Source of the DNA: CAJCBL01 sp035298965
GTDB taxonomy: Bacteria; Verrucomicrobiota; Verrucomicrobiia; Opitutales; Opitutaceae
Reading direction: 5' to 3'
DNA length: 43,146 nucleotides
NCBI GenBank assembly: GCA_035298965.1
Contig: DATGXO010000180.1
Span: 1-43,146, forward strand
The position numbers and the translations under genes were made by a program. The notes beneath the pieces are model-generated. The model saw nothing but the letters and a program-made list of their open reading frames with translations. It made no database searches and was not told the DNA's origin. Of this stretch, positions 25,012 to 33,462 are shown piece by piece (the first letter of the stretch is position 1; each line of letters opens with the position of its first letter).

Positions 25012-27076
25012 GGGAGAAGGGGCGGAAGACCTGCTCGCGGTTGGCTTTGGTGAGGCGCTCGAACTCGCGTTTGGGCAGGCAGTCGAAGAAGAGACGGCCG
25101 TAGGTTTTCGTGAGCACGCGGCCGTCGAGGATTGTGACGAGGCCGCGGTCAGTCTTCGTGCGGATCAGGCGACCGATGCCTTGGCGGAATTTCACGAGCG
25201 CGTCGGGGAGCGTGAGCTCGGCGAACGGGTTGCCGCCTTTCTCCCGCACCCATTCGGCGCGAGCTTCGGCGATGGGGTGCGTGGGCACGTCGAACGGCAG
25301 GCGGGTGACGATGACTTGCGAGAGGGCGTCGCCGGGCACATCGACGCCGGTCCAGAAACTGTCGGTGCCGAAGAGGATCGCGTTCTTCGCCTGGCGGAAA
25401 CGTTTCGTGAGCTCGGTGCGCGAGTGGAGTTTTCCCTGCACGAAGAGCGCGCGGCCGGCGGCGAGCAGGTCGGGCTCGATGAGTTCGGCGCAGCGATTGA
25501 GATCGGTGTAGCTCGTGAAGAGCACGAGGCTGCCGCCCGGCACCCGCAGCGCGCACCAGCGCACGTAGTCGGCGAGCTCGGTGACGGCGAGGCGCGGGTT
25601 TTCGGGCGTGGGCTGCGGGATGTCGGCCGCCACGTACACGCGCATGTGGCGCTGGTAGTCGAAAGGTGAATCCTCGATCGTGACGCGCCGCTCCTCGGCG
25701 CCGATGCGTTGCTGGAACGGCTCGATCTGGCCGCCCATCGCGAGCGTGGCGCTGGTGAGAATCACCGAGGTGTCCTTCTCGAAGAGCGCCTCGCGGACGT
25801 GCGGGGCGACATCGATCGGCGCACTGCGCAGGGCCACGATCTGGCCCTGTTTGCCGGAGCGCTCGACCCAGTGCACGTGGTCCTCGGCGGCGAGCTTCAG
25901 GAACTGCCGGATGTTCGTGAAATAGGTGCCGAGCTTGCCGCGCTGCTCGGTGAGCTCCTCGCGGGAGGGACCGTCGGGGAGTTTGTTGACGAGGTCGTTG
26001 AGGAGCTGGTTGAGGATCTTGAAGGGCTCGGCGGGCAGCGGCTCGCAGACCTCCTCGCTCTGGATGCGCACGACCGGTTGCTGGGTGAGGACGCGGTCGC
26101 GGATGTGCCCGAAGAACAGCGACGAGGCGTCGAGGCAGTCCTCGACGAGCTGGCGCTCGCGTGCGGTGCCGAGCTTCTGGAGGAGGCCGCGTTTGCGTTG
26201 CGGGTGGTAGAGCGACTTGAGGAAGCGGTCGACGCCGTACGAGGTGACGCGCAGGCCGAAATGCTCGGTGGCGACCTCGGGCACGGTGTGCGCCTCGTCG
26301 AGGACGAGGAAGTCGTCGGGGAACAGGATGCCGCGTTTCGCGCCGCGCTCGGCGGCGCCGCCGGCCTGGATGTGCGAGAAGAGCAGGCTGTGGTTGACGA
26401 TGATCAGGTGCGCGTCGCGGATGCGCGCACGGGCGCGCTGGTAGGGGCAGTGCTCGGGATCGCAGTTGCGACGGCTGCACACGGAGGAGTCGGCATGGAC
26501 CCACTCCCACACGTCGGCATCAGGTGCGGGGCTGAGTTCCTGGCGGAGGCCGTCCTTCGAGTCCTGCGCCCAGGCGGCGATGCGCTGGAGCTCCTGCTGC
26601 TCGTGCGAGGGGAAGAGCTCGGCCTTCGCGGCGATGGCCTGCGCGAGGCGCGTGGTGCAGAGATAGTTCGCCTTGCCGACGAGGAGCGCGGAGCGGAAAT
26701 CGGCGAGTTTCTCCAGTTCCGGTGCGGCGCGGAACAGGTGGCGAACGAGCTCGAGATCCTTCTGCTGGATCTGTTCCTGCAGCGAGATCGTGTGAGTCGA
26801 GACGAGCATCGGGCGGCGGGCCGCCTGCGCGTGGATGAGCCCGGGAACCAGATACGCGAGGCTCTTGCCGACGCCGGTGCCCGCTTCGGCGAGCAGGACT
26901 TCGTCGGTCGCGAGGGCGCGGGCGACATTGAGCGCCATGCGCTCCTGTTGGGGCCGGTGCTCGAGCGTGAGCGCATCCTGGAGCCAGCCGCCTTCCGCGA
27001 AGGCGCGGGCGACGAGTTGCAGCCATGCCTCGGAGCGCGCGGGCGGGCCGCCGTGGTTCTCGTGCAGGCCGATCAT
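25007..27076 (-). CDS. dinG: DinG-family ATP-dependent DNA helicase (XPD-like, Fe-S)
   Basis: DinG-type helicases unwind DNA 5' to 3' and resolve D-loops, R-loops or G-quadruplexes. The 689-residue protein starts MIGLHENHGG. It shows the Q-motif region (EHRPQQERMALNVARAL), Walker A AEAGTGVGKS (~65-75), motif Ia STHTISLQEQI, Fe-S cluster cysteines (NYLCTTR, then SVCSRRNCDPEHC near 200-212), DEAH box VLDEAHTVPE (~257), ILTSATLA, and motif VI in RQGIGRLIRTKTDRG. The order matches DinG/YoaA. No 3'-5' exonuclease domain is fused, unlike the Firmicutes form. It stands alone on its strand; the stop codon lies inside a dispersed palindrome. Confidence 0.93.
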   Translation of the reverse strand: MIGLHENHGGPPARSEAWLQLVARAFAEGGWLQDALTLEHRPQQERMALNVARALATDEVLLAEAGTGVGKSLAYLVPGLIHAQAARRPMLVSTHTISLQEQIQQKDLELVRHLFRAAPELEKLADFRSALLVGKANYLCTTRLAQAIAAKAELFPSHEQQELQRIAAWAQDSKDGLRQELSPAPDADVWEWVHADSSVCSRRNCDPEHCPYQRARARIRDAHLIIVNHSLLFSHIQAGGAAERGAKRGILFPDDFLVLDEAHTVPEVATEHFGLRVTSYGVDRFLKSLYHPQRKRGLLQKLGTARERQLVEDCLDASSLFFGHIRDRVLTQQPVVRIQSEEVCEPLPAEPFKILNQLLNDLVNKLPDGPSREELTEQRGKLGTYFTNIRQFLKLAAEDHVHWVERSGKQGQIVALRSAPIDVAPHVREALFEKDTSVILTSATLAMGGQIEPFQQRIGAEERRVTIEDSPFDYQRHMRVYVAADIPQPTPENPRLAVTELADYVRWCALRVPGGSLVLFTSYTDLNRCAELIEPDLLAAGRALFVQGKLHSRTELTKRFRQAKNAILFGTDSFWTGVDVPGDALSQVIVTRLPFDVPTHPIAEARAEWVREKGGNPFAELTLPDALVKFRQGIGRLIRTKTDRGLVTILDGRVLTKTYGRLFFDCLPKREFERLTKANREQVFRPFSL

Positions 27077-27325
27077 CGGCGGAGCGCGCGGCGCAGGTGT
27101 CCGCCCCGGCGGAGCGGGCGGGCAGTTGGGTTGGCGGACGCGCGCGACATGGCCGCGAAGTAGGCCGCGCGGGTGTTTTTCGTGGCAAGCGGATTTGCCG
27201 GGCGCGAGGGCGGCCGTGCGGCGGATTTGTGATTCAACGATAAAAGCCGAATCACCGGCAGTGAGGTGTTGCCATGCGGGGGAAATTCGCCAGCCACGAC
27301 CGTCCACAAAACAATGCCGGAGCTC

Positions 27326-27874
27326 ATGCGTTTTCTCGTCCTTCTCGTTAGCTTTGCCGCCCTCGCCGCTCTGGCGGAGGCTGCCCAACCGAATCCCGGC
27401 AGGGGAACCGGCGGCGATCGGGCGGTGGTCGGCTCCGAGTGGCGTCAGGTGCGCGACGGTTTCGGCGCGGCGGTGGTGGTGACGGCCGATCCCGAGTGGA
27501 AGCGCAAATGGGGCGCGCCAGGCAGCAAGCTCCCGCGGGTCGACCAGACGAACTCGTTGCGCGTCGGGGAGAAGGTCTGGGCGTTGCTGTTCCTGACCAA
27601 CCCCACCGCCGACACCGAGGGCAACGTAGACGTGACCTGCGACCTGCGGATGGTACGGCCGAACGGCAAAGTGACGGAACACCGCGATCTTCGCGCGCTG
27701 CACTGCAGGACCGTGCCGGTGCCGCGCACGTACCTCTCGGAGTTCGTGCTCACGATGGTGGGCGAGGAGAACGACCCGGTGGGTGAGTGGGTCGTGGAGT
27801 TCACCGTGCGCGACAAGGTGCGGGGCGTGGCGGTGCCGGTCACCGGGCGCTACACGCTCAAAGGCCGCGATTAG
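27326..27874 (+). CDS. Small exported protein, function unknown
   Basis: The 182-residue protein starts MRFLVLLVSFAALAALAEAA, a signal peptide with GGAG six bases before the ATG; a Met four codons upstream (27314) is less well placed. The mature part is beta-rich: KVWALLFLTNPTADTEGNVD, VTCDLRMVRPNGKVTEHRDL, and WVVEFTVRDKVRGVAVPVTG. This is the pattern of an Ig-like or C2-like periplasmic sandwich. The sequence resembles proteins of unknown function seen in Verrucomicrobiota and Planctomycetota; I cannot name the family. It precedes the sensor kinase by 104 nt on the same strand, but a hairpin and a promoter lie between. Confidence 0.75.
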   Translation: MRFLVLLVSFAALAALAEAAQPNPGRGTGGDRAVVGSEWRQVRDGFGAAVVVTADPEWKRKWGAPGSKLPRVDQTNSLRVGEKVWALLFLTNPTADTEGNVDVTCDLRMVRPNGKVTEHRDLRALHCRTVPVPRTYLSEFVLTMVGEENDPVGEWVVEFTVRDKVRGVAVPVTGRYTLKGRD

Positions 27875-27893
27875 CAACGACGCCCTTGGCGGA

Positions 27894-27913
27894 CGGTCGC
27901 GTGAGCGCGACCG
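27894..27913 (+). terminator. Hairpin, possible terminator after the small exported protein
   Basis: CGGTCGCG and CGCGACCG form a perfect 8-bp stem with loop TGAG. The only T run (TTTT) comes 11 nt later, so termination strength is uncertain. Confidence 0.4.
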
Positions 27914-27943
27914 ACGGGAGGTGTTTTCGCGGGCGAGCTGGCA

Positions 27944-27972
27944 TTGTGCTTTTCGCCGAACGAGCCGATAGG
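27944..27972 (+). promoter_or_regulatory. Candidate near-leaderless promoter of the hybrid kinase
   Basis: TTGTGC (27944-27949), a 17-nt spacer and GATAGG (27967-27972) are followed by the ATG after only 6 nt. The layout is the same as at 10120-10148. Confidence 0.45.
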
Positions 27973-27978
27973 AAACGC

Positions 27979-30900
27979 ATGTCCCCAGCGCCGCGGTTCT
28001 GGTCCCGCGCTCCGTGCCCACTGGTTTGGTTGATGATGCTCGCGCTTGTGCGCGTCGGCATCGGCGGGGTGCTGCATGCCGCCGAAACCGAGCCGCCGGA
28101 AAACGCCTTCGTGCGCATCGGCGAGGAGCAGGGGCTGTCGCATGGCAACGTGCGCGCGATCACCCAGGACCGGCAGGGATTCCTCTGGATGGGCACCGTG
28201 CAGGGCGGGCTCAACCGCTACGACGGCTACGAGGTGAAACAATTTCTCCACGACGCCGACAGGCCCACGAGCATCTCCAGCAATCTCGTGTGGTGCCTGC
28301 TGACCGATCGCGAGGGCACGCTGTGGGTCGGCACCGGCAGCGGTCTCGATCGCTTCGACCGGCGCAGCGAGACGTTCACCCATTTCCGGCCGCAGGCGGG
28401 CCGCCCCGGCACGTTGCCCAACGCCTCCGTGCTTTCGCTGCTCGAGGATGCCGCTGGCGCGCTCTGGGTCGGCACCCGCGGCGGTCTCGCCCGGCTAGAT
28501 CGGGCCACGGGAGTTTTCGAGAGCTTCGTGCGTGCGCCTACTGTGCCCGGGAGCGACAACGCCAACAGCATCCGCTGCATCACCGAGGACCGCGCGACCG
28601 GATTGCTGTGGATCGGCTCCAGCGACGGCTTGGCGGCTTTCGACCCGCGGACGAAGACGTTCGCGTCGTTCGTGCACGACCCGTCCGACCCGGACAGCTT
28701 GTGCCGCAATCCGGTGAACGCGGTGGTGATCGACGCGGAGGGCGTTTTCTGGGTCATGACCGACGGCGGCCTCGATTATTTCGAGCCGAGTTTCCGCAGC
28801 GTGTCGGCGGATGGTGGTCCCCCGCCGCGGCAGGTTTTCCGCCACATGCGCTACGAAGAGGACGACCCGCAGACGATCGCGGGCGAGTACCTGCGCGGCG
28901 GCCTCGTCGATCGAAAAGGGCGGCTGTGGGTGACGTCGAATTCCGGCCTGAGCATGGTCGACCGCACCACGCGTCGCGTGACACGTTATCGTCACATCGC
29001 GGGTGTGCCGACGAGTTTGACCGAGGATTTCACCTACGCGGTGTTCGAGGATCGCGCGGCGAATCTCTGGGTGTCGACGGTGAGCTCCGGCGTGTGCCGG
29101 ATGCGCAACGAGCGGAAACCTTTTCGCATCCTGCAGCGCCACCCGGCGGAGCCGAACAGCCTCTGCGACAACCGGGTGACGAGCCTTGCGTTCGACACGG
29201 TCGGACGGCTCTGGGTCGGCACAACCGACGGCGTGAACTATCTGGAGAACGGAGGCTGGCATCGGCCCGATCTCTCCGGCGGGCTCGGCAGCCGCGATGT
29301 GCGCGCCGTGACGGCGCTCCCGAACGGCGACGTGTGGATCGGCACGCGGGAGCAGGGCGCGGTGCGCTTCGACGGCGAACGTTTCCACACGTACCTCTCG
29401 CCGCTGGGGAGCGCGCCGGCCGCCGCGCGCGAGCTGCCGCACTCCGGGCACGACGTGAACGACTTCGCGTACGACCGGCTCGGCCGGTTGTGGATCGGTG
29501 CGCGTGCGTACGGGCTGGATTATTTCGACGGCGAGAAGTTCGTGCATTTCGCGCCGCTCGTGCCTGGAAATCCGCCGCGGCGGCGGCCGACGGCATTTCC
29601 CGCGCTCGGGCACCTCGACGAGCGCGGCCGCTTCTGGTTCGCGACGGAGCTCAACGGACTGGTCTGCCTCGACCCGGAGCGCGACGAACAGCGGACTTTT
29701 CTGCCGAATCCCGAACAGCCGGAGGCGTTCGAAAACCGCGGGCTCAACTTCGTGACCGACGACGGAGCGGGCGGGATGTGGATCGGCGGCGCGGCCGGCC
29801 TCTTCCGTTTTGATCGCGCGACGGAACGTTTCACGCGGCGGTACACGCGGCGCGACGGCCTGCCGAGCGACACCGTGGTGTCGTTGCAGGCGGACCTCAA
29901 GGGACGGTTGTGGCTCGGCACTTCGCTCGGGTTGTGCCGGCTCGATCCGGTCACGGGCCTGGTGCGCAACTACGACCGGGCCGACGGGCTGCCGGCGAAC
30001 CTCTTCGCTGTGCGTGCGGCCGCGCGCGATGCGGAGGGGCGGCTCTACTTTGGCACGGCGGCCGGCGCGGTGTCGTTCCATCCCGACGAACTGCGCGACG
30101 ACCCGATGCCGCCGCCGGTGGCGTTGACGGAGTTCCGGGTGCTCGACCGCCTCGTCGAGGCCGGCGGGCGGGGCTCGCCGCTGCGCGAAGCCGTGTCGGT
30201 CGCGGAGGAGGTGCGGCTCGCGCCGGAGCAGGCGATCTTCAGCATCGGTTTCGCGGCGCTGGATTTCACCGCGCCGGAAAAGAACGCGTACCTGTTTCGC
30301 ATGGAGGGATTCGATCCGGACTGGCGCGTGGCGGCGCATGGTGCGCGGTTGGCGAGCTACACGAAGCTTCCACCGGGCGAATACACGTTCCGCGTGAAGG
30401 CCGCGAACGGCGACGGCGTGTGGAACGAGGTCGGGGCGGCGTTGCGGGTCGTGGTGCTTCCGCCGTGGTGGAACCAGCTCTGGTTCCGAGCGCTCCTGCT
30501 CGCCGGCGGCGTGGCGTTGCTTTTCGGCGGCGTGGCGTGGAAGGAGCGCTCCATCCGGCAACGCAACGCCTGGCTCGAGGCGCAGGTCGCGGGGCGTACC
30601 GAGCAGCTGCGCGCGGAGGTCGCCGAGCGCGAGAAGGCCGAGGCGGCGCTGCGCGAATCGCACGCCGAGCTCGAGACGCGCGTGCAGGAACGCACGGCCG
30701 AGCTGGGGCGCGCCAACGAGAGCCTGCGCGGCGAGATCGCCGAGCGGCAGAAGATCGAGGCGCAGCTTCGGCAGGCGCAGAAGATGGAGGCCTTCGGCCA
30801 GTTGGCGGGCGGTGTGGCCCACGATTTCAACAACCTCCTGACCGTGATCATCGGCCAGTGCGAGGTGCTCGGCGACGCCGGTGCGACCGATACCGAGCGG

Positions 30901-31911
30901 CACGACGCGTTGCGCGACATCGCGGCGGCGGCGCGCAGCGCGAGCAACCTCACGCGCCAGCTGCTGGTGTTCAGCCGGCGGCAGGCGATGAATCCCGCCG
31001 CGCTCGACTTCAACGAGGTCGTGACCGGCGTATCGAAGATGCTCCGTCGCGTGATCGGCGAGAACATCGAACTCGAGACGGTGCTCTCGCCCACGCCGTT
31101 GCCGGTGAACGCCGATGCCGCGATGCTCGAGCAGGTGCTCGTGAACATGGCCGTGAACGCGCGCGACGCGATGCCCCGCGGCGGACGCCTCACGATCGGC
31201 GTGAAGAGCTGTGTGGTGGCCAGCCAACAGGCGGCGGCGCACGGGTTGAAGGAGTCGGCGACGTTCGTCTGTTGCAGCGTGGCGGACAACGGCGAGGGGA
31301 TCCCGCCGGAGGTGCTTCCGCGGATCTTCGAACCATTCTTCACCACCAAGGAGGCGGGCCGCGGCACCGGGCTCGGCCTGGCGACATCCCTCAGCATCGT
31401 GCAACAGCACGGCGGCTGGATCGAGGTCTCGACCCGGGTGGGCGCCGGCACCGTCTTCCGCATCTATCTGCCTTCGCGCGAGGGTACCCGTACCATCGTG
31501 GCGCCGGTGGAGCGGCGCGGCTTCGCCAAGGCGAGCGCGACGATCCTGCTCGTGGAGGACCAGGAGCCGGTGCGGCAGGTCACCGCGCGCATCCTCACCC
31601 GGCAGGGCTATCGCGTGGTCGAGGCGGGAAACGTGGAGGGCGCGCTGACGGCATGGCGACAGCATCGCGGCGAGATCGCGCTTGTCGTCACGGACATCGT
31701 CATGCCGGGCGAGCGCAACGGCCGCGATCTGGCCGTGGAACTCCGCGCCGAGGCGCCGCGATTGCCGATCGTGGTGATCACCGGGTACGACCCGGCGCAT
31801 GTCGGCGGTTTGGAGCGGGCGGATCAGCCGTGGAACGCGCACCTGCGCAAGCCGTTCACGCGGGATGTGCTGCTCGAGGCGCTCGAGAAGCTGCTGGCGC
31901 CGAAAGCATGA
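27979..31911 (+). CDS. Propeller-type hybrid two-component sensor kinase with receiver domain
   Basis: The 1310-residue protein has an N-terminal signal or anchor helix. About 14 two-component-regulator propeller repeats follow in the periplasm (GFLWMGTVQGGLNRYDG, GTLWVGTGSGLDRFDR, GRLWLGTSLGLCRLDP and others), forming two seven-bladed propellers. A Y_Y_Y domain comes next (KNAYLFRMEGFDPDWR, LPPGEYTFRVKAAN), then a transmembrane helix (~840), a coiled coil, a HisKA domain with H948 in AGGVAHDFNNLL, and a HATPase domain (N box NMAVNARDAMP, G boxes DNGEGIPPEV and GRGTGLGLATSL). A C-terminal receiver has D1239 in VTDIVMPG. There is no AraC-type DNA-binding domain, unlike the Bacteroides polysaccharide-utilisation sensors of this build. 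The ligand is probably a carbohydrate; output must go to another protein. Confidence 0.93.
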   Translation: MSPAPRFWSRAPCPLVWLMMLALVRVGIGGVLHAAETEPPENAFVRIGEEQGLSHGNVRAITQDRQGFLWMGTVQGGLNRYDGYEVKQFLHDADRPTSISSNLVWCLLTDREGTLWVGTGSGLDRFDRRSETFTHFRPQAGRPGTLPNASVLSLLEDAAGALWVGTRGGLARLDRATGVFESFVRAPTVPGSDNANSIRCITEDRATGLLWIGSSDGLAAFDPRTKTFASFVHDPSDPDSLCRNPVNAVVIDAEGVFWVMTDGGLDYFEPSFRSVSADGGPPPRQVFRHMRYEEDDPQTIAGEYLRGGLVDRKGRLWVTSNSGLSMVDRTTRRVTRYRHIAGVPTSLTEDFTYAVFEDRAANLWVSTVSSGVCRMRNERKPFRILQRHPAEPNSLCDNRVTSLAFDTVGRLWVGTTDGVNYLENGGWHRPDLSGGLGSRDVRAVTALPNGDVWIGTREQGAVRFDGERFHTYLSPLGSAPAAARELPHSGHDVNDFAYDRLGRLWIGARAYGLDYFDGEKFVHFAPLVPGNPPRRRPTAFPALGHLDERGRFWFATELNGLVCLDPERDEQRTFLPNPEQPEAFENRGLNFVTDDGAGGMWIGGAAGLFRFDRATERFTRRYTRRDGLPSDTVVSLQADLKGRLWLGTSLGLCRLDPVTGLVRNYDRADGLPANLFAVRAAARDAEGRLYFGTAAGAVSFHPDELRDDPMPPPVALTEFRVLDRLVEAGGRGSPLREAVSVAEEVRLAPEQAIFSIGFAALDFTAPEKNAYLFRMEGFDPDWRVAAHGARLASYTKLPPGEYTFRVKAANGDGVWNEVGAALRVVVLPPWWNQLWFRALLLAGGVALLFGGVAWKERSIRQRNAWLEAQVAGRTEQLRAEVAEREKAEAALRESHAELETRVQERTAELGRANESLRGEIAERQKIEAQLRQAQKMEAFGQLAGGVAHDFNNLLTVIIGQCEVLGDAGATDTERHDALRDIAAAARSASNLTRQLLVFSRRQAMNPAALDFNEVVTGVSKMLRRVIGENIELETVLSPTPLPVNADAAMLEQVLVNMAVNARDAMPRGGRLTIGVKSCVVASQQAAAHGLKESATFVCCSVADNGEGIPPEVLPRIFEPFFTTKEAGRGTGLGLATSLSIVQQHGGWIEVSTRVGAGTVFRIYLPSREGTRTIVAPVERRGFAKASATILLVEDQEPVRQVTARILTRQGYRVVEAGNVEGALTAWRQHRGEIALVVTDIVMPGERNGRDLAVELRAEAPRLPIVVITGYDPAHVGGLERADQPWNAHLRKPFTRDVLLEALEKLLAPKA

Positions 31912-31938
31912 AAAAGGCGCGACCGGGTGGTCGCGCCT
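31911..31938 (-). terminator. Rho-independent terminator of the pdh operon
   Basis: AGGCGCGACC (31915-31924) pairs perfectly with GGTCGCGCCT (31929-31938) around GGGT. On the minus strand it is followed by a T run. The A tract on the plus side overlaps the stop codon of the hybrid kinase gene. Confidence 0.85.
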
Positions 31939-31977
31939 GGAAGGGAAGAGCGGGCGAGTTGCGCGGTGCCCGGGGGG

Positions 31978-33357
31978 TTACAGGAGGAGCAACGCGGGCT
32001 TCTCGACGAGGTCCTTGAGCGCGGCGAGCCACTGGGCGCCGAGCGCGCCGTCGACCACGCGATGATCGCAGGACAGCGTGAGCGACATCCGGTGGCCGAC
32101 GACGATCGTGTCGTTGGGGCCGACGACCGGCTTCTTGATCGTGCCGCCCACGGCGAGGATGGCGGCGTTGGGCGGGTTGATGATCGCGGAGAAACGGTCG
32201 AGCCCGAACATCCCGAGATTGGAGACGCAGAACGTGCCGCCGGTGTACTGATCGGGCTTGAGCTTCTTCTGCTTGGCGAGCGCGCCGAGCGACTTGGCCT
32301 CGGCGGCGATTTCGAAGACGGATTTGTCGTGCGCGTCGCGGATGACCGGCGTGATGAGGCCGTCCTCGATCGCGACGGCGAACGCCATGTGCACGGCGCT
32401 GTGCTGGCGGATGAGTGTGCCTTCCCACGAGCAGTTCACGGCGGGCACGCGGCGTAGCGCCTCGACGCAGGCCTTCAGGACGAAGTCGTTCACCGAGAGT
32501 TTCACGCCACGGCCCTCGAGCGCGGCGTTCACCTGGCTGCGGACGGCGAGCAGGGGCGCGGCATCGGCCTCGATCTCGAGGTAGAAATGCGGGATCTGCG
32601 TCTTGGCCTCGAGCAGGCGACGCGCAATGGTGGCGCGCATGTTGGAGAGCGGAAGATCCTTCTGCTCGGCGATCGGGCCGCGCTTGGCGGAGGCGATGGG
32701 CGAGTAGGGAGCGACATTGGCGGGTGGCTTGCCCGCGGCGGGCGTTCCGGGAGCGGTGACGAAGCTGCCGCGGCCTTCCGCGGCGGCGAGTACATCCGCC
32801 TTCACGATGCGGCCGGCGGGGCCGGAGCCGCGGAGGCGGGAAACGTCGACGCCTTTCTGCTCGGCGATTTTGCGCGCCAGCGGCGAGACCTTCACGCGGC
32901 CGTCGGCGACGGCCGCCGCGATGGGAGTATGCGAGGGAGTGGCGGTGTGGGAAACCGGTTCCGCCTTGGGCGCCTCGGACTTGGCGGCAGGGGCTGACTT
33001 TTGCGCTTCGGCCGGCTTGGCGGTGGTCTCGCGTTCGGCGGTCTTTTCGGGAGCGGGCTGCTTGGCCTCGGCCTGCGGCGCGGCGGATTTCCCGAGGTTG
33101 AGTCCGGAGAGATCTTCGCCGGGTTTGCCGACCACACAGATGGGCGCGCCGACGGCGATCTGGTCACCGATCTTGGCGACCTGCTTGAGGAGCGTGCCGT
33201 CTTCGAAGCACTCGAGCTCCATCGTGGCTTTATCGGTCTCGATCTCGGCGATCATCATGCCGCTGCTGAGCGGGTCGCCTTCGTTTTTGAGCCATTTGAC
33301 GAGCGTGCCCACCGTCATGGTGTCGCTCAGTTTCGGCATGTCGATGATGGTAGCCAT
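31978..33357 (-). CDS. pdhC: Pyruvate dehydrogenase complex E2 (dihydrolipoamide acetyltransferase)
   Basis: E2 forms the core of the complex and moves the acetyl group from lipoate to CoA. The 459-residue product has one lipoyl domain (MPKLSDTMTVGTLVKWLKNE; lipoylated K43 in IETDKATMEL), an Ala/Pro/Lys-rich linker (~85-140), an E3/E1-binding domain (KVSPLARKIAEQKGVDVSRL then RGSGPAGRIVKADVL) and an acyltransferase domain with NFSF-equivalent NCSWEG and the catalytic CDHRVVDGALGAQWL near the end. The acyl chain specificity is assigned from the neighbouring E1 genes. It is the last gene of pdhA-pdhB-pdhC. The E3 gene is not in the window. Confidence 0.94.
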   Translation of the reverse strand: MATIIDMPKLSDTMTVGTLVKWLKNEGDPLSSGMMIAEIETDKATMELECFEDGTLLKQVAKIGDQIAVGAPICVVGKPGEDLSGLNLGKSAAPQAEAKQPAPEKTAERETTAKPAEAQKSAPAAKSEAPKAEPVSHTATPSHTPIAAAVADGRVKVSPLARKIAEQKGVDVSRLRGSGPAGRIVKADVLAAAEGRGSFVTAPGTPAAGKPPANVAPYSPIASAKRGPIAEQKDLPLSNMRATIARRLLEAKTQIPHFYLEIEADAAPLLAVRSQVNAALEGRGVKLSVNDFVLKACVEALRRVPAVNCSWEGTLIRQHSAVHMAFAVAIEDGLITPVIRDAHDKSVFEIAAEAKSLGALAKQKKLKPDQYTGGTFCVSNLGMFGLDRFSAIINPPNAAILAVGGTIKKPVVGPNDTIVVGHRMSLTLSCDHRVVDGALGAQWLAALKDLVEKPALLLL

Positions 33358-33364
33358 TGCGGAG

Positions 33365-33456
33365 AGAATTCAGGAGCTAGAATCTGGAAGCTAGAAGAAA
33401 CAAAGCAGGAGCGAGGGCGTTCATTCCAGCTCCTAGATTCTGTATTCTAGCTTCTG
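33365..33456. repeat. Paired inverted heptamer-array element D, within the pdh operon
   Basis: Bases 33365-33399 hold five in-register heptamers (AGAATTC, AGGAGCT, AGAATCT, GGAAGCT, AGAAGAA). After a 29-nt spacer, 33429-33456 read on the minus strand as AGAAGCT, AGAATAC, AGAATCT, AGGAGCT. The element fills the 105-nt gap between pdhB and pdhC. Confidence 0.8.
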
Positions 33457-33462
33457 GTTTGT

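Noticed and set aside
28495..31842. A 1115-codon minus-strand frame opposite the hybrid kinase
   Set aside because: Arg/His/Ala-rich shadow frame with no domain; the plus strand carries all propeller and kinase motifs.
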